A stretch of 64,000 nt of DNA, taken from Pyropia yezoensis (taxonomy: Eukaryota > Rhodophyta > Bangiophyceae > Bangiales > Bangiaceae). Shown here one piece after another: positions 43,396 to 53,888 of this stretch (position 1 is its first letter; every line of letters starts with the position of its first letter). Below the pieces are notes generated by a model. The model was not told the DNA's origin and ran no database searches. It saw only the letters and a program-made list of their open reading frames with translations. The stretch is from contig CM020619.1 of NCBI GenBank assembly GCA_009829735.1, positions 20,713,816 through 20,777,815 of the forward strand. Reading direction: 5' to 3'. A program made the position numbers and the translations under genes.

Positions 43396-45339
43396 CTAGG
43401 CACGCATGCTAGACTCCCCAACACCACGGCCTTCGCCCTCACGTGGAGGCGAGCGGCGAGACCCACGCCGATAACGTTCCCCACCCGTCGGCGGGGGCGG
43501 CGGCTCCAAGTCGGAACCGTCGCGCCCCTCACGGTCGCGCAAGTGGCGACGACTGCGGCTACTCTTCTGCTTGGTCTTGCGCGCAAGTTGGCGACGCAGA
43601 CGCCGGACAGACTCCGTCTCCGACGGGGTAGAGGACTCCGAGATGGAATAAGACAACTCGTCTTCCGACACGGAGGGAGACCGCCGCGAGTGGCGGCGAC
43701 GACGGCGAGGAGGCGAGTATGCCCGGCTTGCCTGACGCTTGCCGCGCCCAAGTGGGGCCGACTGGGGCACAATCGACCCAATACGAGCCAACTCGGTCGT
43801 CATGAACCCCGCTACCGACTCGCAACTCGCAGTCGCCACAACAGTACGCATGCGCTCCTCATGTTTAGGAGTCTCGGAAACTTAAAAGGTTGCAGCCAAC
43901 GCGGCCAACCAAGACATGGTGCGCACCAACGTGGTGATCATCATCTCGGAGGTCAAGGGCGTGGCCAGCAGTACAAACTTGGGATAGACCGTGAGTAGGG
44001 TGGCCCCCAAGTCAGGGGACACCGGAGTGGATGTTTCAACAGCAACGCTTATCGGGATGTCCTCGTGCGGCTGGAATGGGACAGGAGGAAGCGGAGGGGC
44101 TCGCCGAGTAGGCGGAGCCCGAGAGTAACTGCGACCCCTACTCGGGGCCCACGCACTGGGTTGAGTCATGAAGTCATCGTGGGAGGCCACGGCCACCACG
44201 ATTGCCTTGTCCGGGGGAGGCGCAGTGTGGCGTTCCACCCCCGGGGCATACGGGTAGTCCCCGATGCCCAGCCCCTCCTTGAGGACCACACGGCCGTCGT
44301 GAAGTTCACGACCGACCCAGACGAACTGGCGAAGTGTGCCATCGTCCTTTGGCCCGCGGGAAGATCGGCGCAACTTGTGCTCGATGCTCTCCCACTCGAT
44401 GAGCTTGTGGAGACGCAGCATCTCCTGTAGTAGAGTGAGCTGTCCCGATGGGCACCCCTCAGCAACTAGCTGAGCGGTGAGCTGCTCCAAGCCTTGGATA
44501 AGCCGGGGGGATAGATGCCAAAACATCCCCCGCCGCTAGACACAAGACACCCAGGTCGACATGACCTCGAGGAGCCACTGGGTTGCCAACATGGCGAGCA
44601 CCACGTGGTCCGGGATAGCCGTCAACATGACCGAGCCGAAGTGGTCGAGCAACCGCGGCAGTAGCGTCGGAAGCCCGTAGGGGACCTCGACTTGAGGCCA
44701 CCACTCGGGCTTCTTGGGGTAGTATTGCTCCTTGCGTGCAGGCGACTGCTGCGGAAACTCGAGTTGAGCCGAGGTCACCAAGTAGGGACCTCGCCGGTAG
44801 TCCTTCTCCATCCGCACGTCAAAGTGATGAGTGTGCGGATCGACGTCGCGAAGGTACGGGGGGCGAGTTGCCACCGCGTCCCAAGTGAAGTTCGGCACGT
44901 CGCCAGTGCCCGCGATAGTACCCCCGCGGTCCACCATGGCCTTGGCCCGCTGCACGTCTTCGACCTCGTCCTCATCCAGGAAGGCAAACTGTTCCGTCCT
45001 GAAGTCGGGAGGGAACCAGACCCTACGAGGGAACTTCTTCCGTAGGCGGTCCCAGACGCGACTCATCGCTGTGCCAAGTCGGCCACAGCGGAGAACCGTC
45101 AACCCCTCCTCATACAGGGGCCAAGCGGAGTAAAACCACCGCCCCAAGGCCTCCCGTGGAACAACGCGGCCCACCTCCGGGGGAGATCCCGCCGCCAACC
45201 CAAAGCCGGGTGACGCGGGCATCCCATCCCCCGGAGTGACCGCGGAGCCCCCGCCGGAAGTCCCGGCGGGCGCTGCATCGTAGGACGTATCCTCCATACG
45301 GTCGTCCAAGGAGTCAGTCTCCACCCCCGGGGTCACCAT
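43396..45339 (-). pseudogene. Accessory gene of element C, antisense to gag-pol
   Basis: Between pol and the 3' LTR, on the opposite strand, as in A and B. The ATG at 45339 (M-V-T-P-G-V) is chosen because the open frame upstream of it runs into the LTR. One continuous frame: 45339-44536, TAG at 44536-44538, three codons, 44526-43882, TAA at 43882-43884, ten codons, 43851-43396. There are no frameshifts. Parts: an acidic Pro-rich start, a core with F-Y-S-A-W-P-L-Y-E-E-G and Y-Y-P-K-K-P-E-W-W-P, a helical region with L-T-L-L-Q-E-M-L-R-L-H-K-L, and a strongly basic Arg/Ser tail that could bind nucleic acid or act as a nuclear signal. No family is recognised. Similarity to the B gene is in layout, not in alignable sequence. 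Confidence 0.65.
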
Positions 45340-45661
45340 GGCTCTCCCCAAGTTAGGGAGAGACGACCTGGTTGCAGTTGCACGAGACCCACCTCGAGCT
45401 GAGGGGGGCTCGAACCACGGGTAGATGGGTGGCCTCCCCAGCGTGGGGCGCCCCAGGGCAAGGGGAAGGGGATGTGTTAGTGGTGGTGAGGTGAGTACCG
45501 ATAAGAGAAAGCTGCCAAGTGGGCAAGCTTGAGGAGAGGGGCGGTCGACGTGACCGCCTCCGCGTCCATGTGACGTACCGGGGGGGCAGCAAGTCGCGCC
45601 CCCAACGCCGCGATGTGCGTTCCTATACCCCCTCGCAGGGCCGACCGGGTCGGTCGGAACT

Positions 45662-45674
45662 GCGGAGAGGGGAG
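45662..45674 (+). promoter_or_regulatory. Polypurine tract, element C
   Basis: GCGGAGAGGGGAG directly before the 3' LTR. Confidence 0.75.
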
Positions 45675-46144
45675 TGTGGCAGTATTGACCCCCAGGTAGG
45701 GGGGCAACACGTGCCATGCAAGGGGCGGCAGGCAACTGGCCTGACCCGTTCCTCCCCCTGCACTTGGGTCCCTGTTCCCTAAGTTAGGGATAGTTTGCTT
45801 AGTAGTAAATCCAACGTGGACTTGAGGGTTTTCTGCATTTTATCGTCTTGAATTTCCGTGTGGCCCGGTGGGCAGGTGCTGGGGTAAGAGATTCTGAGTG
45901 GCGAGATTCTGAGGGGACCCTGGGGGGATAAGGGGAGGGACAGCGGGGCTTGGCCTCGCTTCCCCGTCCCGACCAAGAAACTGTTGGCCCACACACCATC
46001 TTCTTGTTTGTCAGTGGGAGGATTGCCCCACAACAGGGACAGTGTGTGTGCGACTTGCACTTCTTCCGGTTCCCCCGACACGGGAGGCAGCCCTTGCGCA
46101 CCGCCCCAACTTGGGTGCCGTGTGTGCGAGTGGGATTTGCCACA
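45675..46144 (+). repeat. 3' LTR of element C (470 bp)
   Basis: Pairs with 26095-26550. It is longer by a 14-bp insertion near 46040 (AGTGTGTGTGCGAC region). Confidence 0.93.
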
Positions 46145-46480
46145 CGCTCCTCACCGGCACCTTCACCGCCGCCTCGCCCAGACATGGATGATCGACTGCG
46201 GTGGCAGCCGGCAGCCACGGCAGCCTGGCCGCCAGCAGAAAGGACTGAAGGACGGCGTCGGCGGCCACGGCGGCCTGGCCGCCGACACAGCAACGAAAGA
46301 ACGGCTACGTGCGCCTGGCCGCCTACAAAAAAGCGGCGCCATGCCCACGAGCACGGTGGCCCTGACGAGGGCCGGGAGAGGTAGCGATGGCGGTGTGAGC
46401 CAGAAGAGCGTCGGCGGCCACGGCAGCGTGGCCTCCTATAGATGACGTAGGGCGGGCGCAAAAGAGGCGCCGCTCAGCAA
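46145..46480. repeat. Imperfect repeats around GGCCACGGCGGCCTGGCCGCC
   Basis: At least four diverged copies near 46200, 46258, 46300 and 46410, in either partly palindromic or direct form. No gene is seen. Confidence 0.5.
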
Positions 46481-46579
46481 CCGTGGAAAATGTAGCAGTT
46501 GGCACGACGGCGACGGTCCCAGATGGCCAGGGGCGTGGGGACAGCGACGATCGGTGACATGGCGCTATTCACCCCCGAG

Positions 46580-46812
46580 TGGCGCCCCCCCCCCCCATGC
46601 GTGTCTGGCCCCACGCACCCCTTCCATGCATGCCTGCTCCCACCCCACCCCCCCGATGCGTGCCTGGTCCCATCCCCCCCCCACGCGTGCCTGGTCCCCC
46701 CCCCCCCCCAAATGCGTGCCTGGTCCCCCCCTTCACCCCCCCCATGCGTGCCTGATGCCACCCCCCCCCCCGAATGCGTGCCTGGTTCCACCCCCCCCCT
46801 CCATGCGCTCCG
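46580..46812. repeat. C-rich minisatellite, ~30-bp unit
   Basis: About eight units of ATGCGTGCCTGGTCCC followed by a run of 6-12 C. The C-run length varies from unit to unit. Frames across it are compositional. Confidence 0.8.
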
Positions 46813-47650
46813 GTTCCTCGCATGCCCGGTCCCCCCCCGGAGGCCCCTGTTTGGAGCCCCACCGCAGAGACCTCACTCCACACCTCCGGGCGCCCGCCCA
46901 CGCAGGACCCCCCCCCTCCACACACGGCCTGCGACGGTGTCGCGCCGACCCACTCCCCGCAACCTCCTGCCGCCGCCAGACGGGGCTGCCACTCCAGAAA
47001 ATGCACGCGCTGTGTGGTGCGTGGCGCGCTGTCGTGCTGATACGAGCCCCCTGAACCCCCATCCCCCGCCCGCTCCACCACACTTGCCCATACCCCCTCA
47101 CCAACTACATGGTGCACGGGCGCTGCTCCCTCTGCGACCCTGGCCCCCATCGCGTTGTCCACAGAGGACAGTGTTACGCGAGTCCCCCCTGTGATGCCAA
47201 CAAACTACGAAGGCACTCGCGAGAACAATGGGTGTCGCGTCCCGTCGTGCCACGTACGCTGTGGGACCAGCTTCTGCGCTCCCATGCGGAACAGGCAAGA
47301 AAGCCAACCTCGAGCAGGCAGAACCGACGCCCCCTGCGCCCTGAAAGGAGTCCAGCACGCATTCCTCGCACGAGCGACAGCCAACAGCCAGAGAAGAGGC
47401 GTCCCCGCGCACGTCCTACAGTGTACTGTGCTGGCAAGCCCCCGTTGTTGGAAAAAGGCGCCGCCCCTAACATCACTGTAACGAGCACGCACGGCCAGAA
47501 AATCTGGCGCGAGAACGTTGCCCGGGGCTGGGAGATGTGCCAGGGATACGACACCCCGGTGGCTGACACCCATGCGATCGTCTCCCAAATTATCCGCGGT
47601 CGTCCATCGATCATGTTTTGGCCCTTAAATTGGCGAAAACGGGGGACAAA
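46813..47650. other. Intergenic, no supported gene
   Basis: Frames on both strands without codon bias or motifs. Nothing else was recognised. Confidence 0.45.
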
Positions 47651-47723
47651 CGAGATCGGAGATAGGGAGCGCCATACAATAATCGCCGTGATTATTGTAC
47701 GGAGCCTCCGATCTCCGATCTCG
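47651..47723. repeat. Foldback inverted repeat, 34-bp arms
   Basis: Arms 47651-47684 and 47690-47723 are complementary with about six mismatches around a 5-base spacer (GCCGT). It sits in AT-richer DNA. It could be a small foldback/MITE-type element or a hairpin RNA precursor. Confidence 0.75.
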
Positions 47724-48020
47724 GCCCAAACTATTGTGCACAATATGGTTTTCCATGTCGGATACGTTATTTGTACTTGCAACAAGCCTCATTGATCTCC
47801 AATGCCGTAAAACGACCAGATCAGGCCCGAATTCACGAGATTCAGCCACGTGTTCTACGTGTCAGCCGATTTCGCCTAATAAGTGCTAATATATGATCGG
47901 ATCCCACGTCGGGGGACGTGCTCTGACACGCCGATACTTGCGAGCCGACAGCGGCAAGCGAGCGGCGGCTACGCCGCTTGCCAACGCACGGCGTGTGCGC
48001 CGGCCCGCAGAAGCCAAGCG

Positions 48021-48064
48021 GGCTGCCTGCCCACGCACGGCGGGCTGCCTGCCCACGCACGGCG
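48021..48064. repeat. 22-bp tandem duplication
   Basis: GGCTGCCTGCCCACGCACGG followed by CG occurs twice head to tail, with a weaker copy near 47970. It is embedded in a Pro/Ala-rich open region (47893-48561) that I do not call a gene. Confidence 0.8.
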
Positions 48065-50013
48065 TTTTGCTTGCAGAAGTACGGCATGTCGGCACTCCTG
48101 CATGCCAACGCGCAGGGTGGCCGGCTGCGGGCCGACACGCGGCGTGTGTCCCGTACGCCCTTGCTTCTGCCGCCAACTTCGGCTGCCCCGCACGCTGCGC
48201 CGGGTCGTTTGTTCTGTTCGACGCCCTCGGGATCGACACCATGCCTACTTCCCCTCACTCTGCGCCTTCCCCTGCTTTCCCACGTCCTCATGCGTTCCCA
48301 ATCCCCCCTCCCGTCCTTTCCCCGCCTCCCGTCCTTTCCCCGCCTCCCGTCCCTTGCCTGCCTGCCGACTCGGGCCTCTCTCTCCCAGCGCCTCCAGCTA
48401 AGGCAGCGGCCATGCCCACGCCGCCGCAGATCGGAGGTCGCCACCTGGGACGACTGGCGCATCCCCTTTACCTCACGAACACCCGAGGGTCACGCGGGGT
48501 CTGCAAAAGCGGCATCACAAGGCCGTTCCCAAGCATCCCCTCGCACGGCGCTTCCCGCTGATGCTTCAAGCTTCCTCTGCAGGCCCCAGGAGCACGTGAA
48601 CTGCACCCTAGGCCACTCTGTCAAGCGCATTCGCCAATTACCAGGGGGCAAAAGGGCGGGCGCCAATAAGTGGGTATTTCCAGTCAGGAAGATTGACGCA
48701 AGGCCTCGACCCATATTTGCGGCGGTGCCGAAGCTCGACGTGGGTACAAAAGCGGGTACCTCCACGTGGGTCGCATTTGCCGAAGCTCTCTATTGGGTGT
48801 CGCTGGCGGAGCGGCACCACGAAGCGCCCCCGCTCTTCCGCTCAGGGTCTGTCTAGACGACAAGGCTTGAAGCACGGAATCACGAAATGAAGCACCCTGA
48901 TTGGCTGGAAGGGTTGCTTCGTGACTGGAACACAGCATGAGAGTCGGCTTGACCTTTCCCGCACACTTACGTTCGTCAAAGCGCAGCCCAAGTACACTGG
49001 ACTTGTGAAGCACGCCTCGTTGTGTGCAGGTTTTTTCAGATCTTCCCGCACACTCCCAATCACGATCGGGCTGGCGAATCATGCGCAGCCGAGTGGGTTC
49101 GGAGCTTCTGATTGGGCTCTTGCTTTGCAGGCGTCGATTCATCCGCAATGCAGTAGCTGCTTTCCTCCACACAACGCTGTATCCTGCGACGTGCTCCTCT
49201 GCCCTCCACCCTTATTGGCATGCTTGCGTTGATGAGAGAAGGACCTGTTCAATCTGTGGCGTAGCGCGGGGGTGCTGGTCTGTGGGCCAGAAGGAGAGGT
49301 ACATGTACAAAAGCAACACCGATAATTCACACGAGCGAGACAGAACAGACGTACACGACGAGAACATAAAACGAAAAGCAACAGTCAGCTACCGAGAGCT
49401 CGATGCAAGAAAAAATGAGCCCAGCGGCAGAGGAGGAAATAGTGCAGATTGCGTCGACCGATCCTCTTCGGGGAAGCGCTGCAGCCGCAAGAGCGCAAAC
49501 TCTATAACGTACTCGGAACAGTACACATCCGCGATGGCGGCCGCGTGCGTGTGCTGGGTGGCAGGGAAACGGGTACGGTGTAAGTCCCGTAGCGATGCAC
49601 GAGACAAGAGGCGGTAGAGCGGTGTGCAGACGAGGGGGGAGGGTCGGCGGCTGGCCAGCCGGCTGAGCGCGCGGTTCGTTGCGCGCGCGGTTCGTTGCGC
49701 GCGGCGGCAGCTGCCTCCGCCCGATTGCACGGAAAGTAGCCCAGGTGACGGAGGTGAACATTGAGGAAAGCCAGTCGCGGAGCATTGGTAGTGATCGGCC
49801 GTCAAGACGGCCCGACCACGCTCATGTGTATTCACGGAGTTAGATCCGTGCTTGAGCACGCAAGTGAACGGCCGTCTAGGCACCCCCTCACAGCTGCGAG
49901 GTGCATCCCAGGGGATAACAAAATGCGCTGATTCCAATGCTGTATTCAGAATGAGCAGACGATTTCGGAAGCATCCAAAAAGAATCCTCCGAAAATTGTA
50001 TTACGGAAAGGAG
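48065..50013. other. Intergenic, no supported gene
   Basis: Several frames of 60-290 codons on both strands (for example plus 47978-48856 and 49024-49617) lack recognisable domains or consistent codon bias. A short GCGCGCGGTTCGTT duplication lies near 49668-49700. Confidence 0.4.
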
Positions 50014-50055
50014 TAATTAAACCGGTCAGTAGAATAATTAAACCGGTCAGTAGAA
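50014..50055. repeat. 21-bp tandem duplication
   Basis: TAATTAAACCGGTCAGTAGA followed by A, repeated exactly at 50014 and 50035. Confidence 0.9.
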
Positions 50056-50283
50056 TAGACACTGGGGGTAGGCAGGCGTCGCGCTCGTTTATGGGCAGGC
50101 GGCCACGGACGGGGAGACTTCGACGGGGGTGAAGTGGGTGCGTTCTTCTCTGTCGGAGTTTTCCCGGGACGAGACGGACCTGCTCTAGCGTAGGCTCATT
50201 GGTACGTTCAACGGTGATGCCTGTGCAGTAGAGGGGTTCGATGAGGGGGTCGGGGGGTGGAAGTGGATGGTGAGCTATGCGAT

Positions 50284-51489
50284 ATGTGCCCTGCCTGGCG
50301 ACCCTGTCCACCCTTTGGCTTCCGCTCTGCTGCTTCTCTCTATTCGATGCCCACTCTCGCCCCCCTGGCTTTAATACAGTGATTGCCCTGTTTTTTGCGG
50401 TGGCGGTGGGCAGAGGGGCAGCTGCTCATGATGTTGGTGGAGAGGGGGGGGTGCTGTTGGGCAGGGGGAGGGGCAATCGCTTTTTGTCGGTCCCCCCACC
50501 TCCACTGGTGTCACCGCCGCCACCCACCGGACCGCAGCTTCGGCGGCGAGGCACCGGCGGCGGCCGCTGGCTACGACCGCCCCCTCCTCCAATCCCATTC
50601 GGCACCCCTCCGCCGCCCTCCCTGCCGACACGGCCACCGGCGCTGCGGAAGCGGCGCTGTATGCGGCCGCGGCGGCACCGTCGCCCGCCGTCTGTTTGGG
50701 GCTCGTTGGCGTCGGCGCCCCCGCGGCGGCGGCCCCATCATCAGCTGCGGCGGCGCCCCCGCGGTCGCTGGCGCGGGCGGTGGCGGCCGCAGCGTCGTCG
50801 CGCTTCCTCCCCGCCCGCCGCGGCACGCTCGACCGCCCGTCTGTGGAGGCCGCGGTCGGCCAGCGCAGCGACGTCGTCTTCGTCGGCGGCGGCGGCCGTG
50901 CGGGGGCGGCGGGCGGCTGCGGGCGGCAGCGGCGGCGGCCGTCAGGCCGCCACCGACACCCTCCGCGGCGGCGGTAGGTGCGGGCTGAGGCACGCCGCCG
51001 GTGTCTGGCGGCCGCTGCGCCTCCGCGTCGGGCCGCTGCGTGTCGGTCGCGGTGCTGTTGGTGGCGCGGCGGGATCGCCTGGAGCTTGGAGGGGGTGGTG
51101 GGGGGGGTGAGCGAGGGTGGAGCGGGGGGGGGGATAGCCGCCGTGCGAGTGTGGCCCGTGGCCGGCTGGTCGGGGGGAGATGGGCGGCTACTATGGCTTT
51201 GGCTACTGCATGCGGATGCCCATGGTGGGCATGGGCCTGTCTGTCACGCCGGCTAAGCCACCGCCACCGCTGCCGTTACTGCCACCGGGGAAGGAACCTG
51301 GCTCTCCGGTGCCCGCCACGGCGGCGGCAGCGTCAGTGGCGCCACGCCCGTTGACGGTGACGACCCCCACCGCGGCGGCTGTGGCGGTCGCGCCATCCGT
51401 ACTGGTCGACGGCGACGGCAGCGACGGCAGCGACGGCGACGGCGCGGCGGCTGGCTGGGCCCCCCGCGCGCCGGTGTACGGGCCGGCGC
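50284..51489. other. GC-rich region, possible plus-strand coding
   Basis: A plus-strand frame at about 50600-50977 has coding-like GC3 (A-D-T-A-T-G-A-A-E-A-A-L-Y, then R-S-D-V-V-F-V-G-G-G), but its start and continuation are unclear. Minus frames are open too. No family is recognised. Confidence 0.3.
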
Positions 51490-53427
51490 TTAGCCGCACT
51501 GCGCGCATACGCAGCGCACGTTGGACTGGGGCGGCCGTTGCCGAGGGCGGCGGTGCCACGCCGGCGCCGCCCCACGTCGGTGGCGGTGGGCGGGGGCGGC
51601 GGTGATGGTGGTGGCATATATACGTGTGGGCGGCCTGGCTCCGCGTCCGTTAAGGGGAGGCTGGCGTCGCCCACTCGTCGACCACTCTCGGCGGGGGTGG
51701 CGGCTCGGGTTCCCTCGCCACGCGCGCGCCCAGCAGCGCCATCCGCCGCCGCCGTCGCGCCACTGCTGCCGCGGCCGCCGTCGATGGCGGCTGGGAGACC
51801 GTCGCTGCCGACGTGGTGTCCATCGGAGGGCGGTGATGAGCGCCTCGGCGTTGCCGAGGGCGGGGAGGAAGCCGACGGCGCCGCCGCCGCCGCCGCCGCT
51901 GCCGCTTGTGCCACGGGTGGCGCCCGGCCCCCTGCCCGCCTCCCAGGTTTCCCACTGCCCCCCTTCCCCCCCCCCGTCGCCGGCGACCGCCTCGTGCGGC
52001 TGCAGCAGCGTCACGGGCACGACGCACGGCGGCGGTGGCGGCGGCGGCGGCGTCCGGGACAGCCGGTTCAAGGCGAAAAAGGTGAGGGCGCCGACCAGGG
52101 CGTCGGGCGGCGGCAGCCGCCGCGGCGCCGCCACCACCGACCGGTAGCAGCTGGTGGCGCCGTCACCTGCCCGCCGAATGTCCCCCCCATAGAGCGCGCG
52201 GGGCCACCCGCGGGCGGGCACGGGGGGGGCGACCGCCTGCCCGCCACCGCCGCCGCCGCTGCCGCCGCCGCTGCCGCCTAGCAAGGGGGCGTCCAGCCGG
52301 TGCGGCAGCAGCCGCGCAACAATCGCCTTGACCATCCCCGACGGCGGCGCGTGGCGGACCACCTCGGGCTGCAGCACCGCCGGGCGCAGGGACGTTTGCG
52401 CCTCGCGGCTGCCATTGCACAGGCCTGAGCCGTGCCGCGGCGCCCGCCACCGTCGCGGCCGACGCGTAAAGGCAGCGGCGGCGGACGACCGTAGGGGGCC
52501 CCGCCGTCGACAGGCCGCCGCCCCAACGTCCCCACCGCCGACGGCCGCACCGTCAACGGCGCCAACCGCCGCCGCCGCCGCGCCTGCTGCGTCCACCGCC
52601 AGCGGCCGAACGAGGGCGTCAATGGCGGGGAGCTTTGGCAGCAGCGTCGCGTGAAACGCATTGGCCGCCCCATCCCGCGGCATGGTCGGCCCGAGGAGGT
52701 CCAGGCCGGTGGTGGGCAGGCCGCCCTCGCCCCCCCCCGCGCGGGGGCCACCGCCACCGCCTGCCCGCCGTCCATCCGCGGCGGCCGTTTCCGTACACAC
52801 CCGCTCAAGGCCGTCGACAAGGTGGGCGTGGTCCAACCCACACGCGGACGCGAGCGCGTCTGCGTGGCGGCCCGCCAACGCCTGCAGCAGCAGCGCCCCG
52901 TCGGCCGACGAGCGGCACACCCAGTACAGGCGGCAGCCGCTCGCAACGGGCCGGCCAGCGGGGTTGGTGATGGTGAGGGGCCCGCCGGTTGGTTCTGCGG
53001 GGTCACCGGGATGGAACCCCTGGCGGCGATGCGGGAGGCCATTGCGCGGGATGAAGAAATGACGCTGACCGACGACCACGTGGTGCTGGGCGGCAAGACG
53101 CTGCTTCCCAGGTCCAGTGCCCGCTGGCGCAGCACGGGCACACGGATCCGTGCGAAGCGTGCAACATCTCGTGCAGAGGGCGCACGGGCTGTGCACTCTC
53201 GCAGGCCCCCCCCCCCCCTCCACAGGCCTCAATAGGGCCCTTGCGTGGACACAGGACGTCTTGGGGTTTGACACCACTGCGCTGGTGTGGTGCGGCGGCT
53301 GGTGTGGTGCGGCGGCTGGTGTGGTGCGGCGCCTGGTTGTTGTTCCGCAGGGGGTGTCCGTGTGGGTGGCCGACGCGTCGCGCCTGGCGGGGGCGGTCAT
53401 CCTGCCGGGCGGGGTGGTGGCGTTCAC
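51490..53427 (-). CDS. Unidentified minus-strand gene
   Basis: 645-codon open frame. The best part, about 52980-52780, reads G-P-L-T-I-T-N-P-A-G-R-P-V-A-S-G-C-R-L-Y then a region with S-A-C-G-L-D-H-A-H-L-V-D-G-L-E, with over 90% GC at third positions, so coding on this strand is convincing there. Ala/Gly-rich inserts make up much of the rest, and the last 150 codons become Arg/Pro-rich, perhaps after a frame change. The true start and end are not secure. It lies head to head with the helicase gene on the plus strand, so a shared promoter around 53.4-53.9 kb is possible. Confidence 0.45.
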   Translation of the reverse strand: MNATTPPGRMTAPARRDASATHTDTPCGTTTRRRTTPAAAPHQPPHHTSAVVSNPKTSCVHARALLRPVEGGGGPARVHSPCALCTRCCTLRTDPCARAAPAGTGPGKQRLAAQHHVVVGQRHFFIPRNGLPHRRQGFHPGDPAEPTGGPLTITNPAGRPVASGCRLYWVCRSSADGALLLQALAGRHADALASACGLDHAHLVDGLERVCTETAAADGRRAGGGGGPRAGGGEGGLPTTGLDLLGPTMPRDGAANAFHATLLPKLPAIDALVRPLAVDAAGAAAAAVGAVDGAAVGGGDVGAAACRRRGPLRSSAAAAFTRRPRRWRAPRHGSGLCNGSREAQTSLRPAVLQPEVVRHAPPSGMVKAIVARLLPHRLDAPLLGGSGGGSGGGGGGQAVAPPVPARGWPRALYGGDIRRAGDGATSCYRSVVAAPRRLPPPDALVGALTFFALNRLSRTPPPPPPPPCVVPVTLLQPHEAVAGDGGGEGGQWETWEAGRGPGATRGTSGSGGGGGGAVGFLPALGNAEALITALRWTPRRQRRSPSRHRRRPRQQWRDGGGGWRCWARAWRGNPSRHPRREWSTSGRRQPPLNGRGARPPTRIYATTITAAPAHRHRRGAAPAWHRRPRQRPPQSNVRCVCAQCG

Positions 53428-53888
53428 CTTTCAACGGCGCCGCTGCAAGGGCAGCAATGGCTGCGCCAACGGCGGCAGTGGTGGTGGATGGCGGCGGCGG
53501 CGTGCGGCATGGAACGGGCGCCCTGGTCGGCTGCGGTGGCGCTCCATCTTATGTGACGGGGGCTCTCCCTCTCACCGTGGTTGGGTGGGTGGTCGCCGAA
53601 GTGGAGACGCCCCTCCCCGGCCGCGGCCTCACCTGTTTGGGCCACCGCCGTAGCGGCCGTCTGCACCGCGGTTCGGGCGCTGGTGGGGGCGGCAGACGGC
53701 GGGGGCGACGAAGACGACGATCGAGGAACGGCTTGGCGCCGTGGCGGCCGCGTCGGCAGCGGTGTGGGGCCACCGCCGCTACTGCCGACACTGGCGGCAG
53801 TGGCGGCGGTGGCGGAGCGGCTGGCCGCCGCAGCCGACGCGGCGGCGGCGGCCGCGGCAGCTTCGGTGGTAATTGGTGAGGGCGGGTA

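Larger units (their letters stand above)
26095..46144 (+). mobile_element. Element C: Ty3/gypsy retrotransposon, interrupted by element B
   Basis: Rightward element: LTR 26095-26550, primer-binding site, gag, pol, opposite-strand accessory gene, polypurine tract, LTR 45675-46144. Removing B (31434-42135) and one CCTAC leaves about 9.3 kb. The LTRs start TGTGGCA and end TGCCACA. By eye they differ at about 24 positions (5.3%) plus a 14-bp indel, older than B. The flanking 5 bp do not match (GTTTT left, CGCTC right), and the Harbinger relic cut on the left does not continue on the right, so the ends may come from a rearrangement. Several stops in gag and pol show that it is dead. Confidence 0.9.

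Noticed and set aside
45396-45425. GGTTCGAGCCCC-like B-box suggesting a tRNA
   Set aside because: No acceptor, D or anticodon arm around it; it lies in the leader or coding part of the accessory gene.
45340-45735. Upstream extension of the element C accessory ORF to an ATG inside the LTR
   Set aside because: The first 130 codons are LTR and leader sequence; the same LTR frame also appears at 26155 without the gene.
48021-48064. CRISPR-like direct repeats
   Set aside because: Head-to-tail duplication without spacers, and a eukaryotic context.
49024-49617. 197-codon plus ORF as a gene
   Set aside because: No codon bias, no recognisable domain, and the start is not supported.
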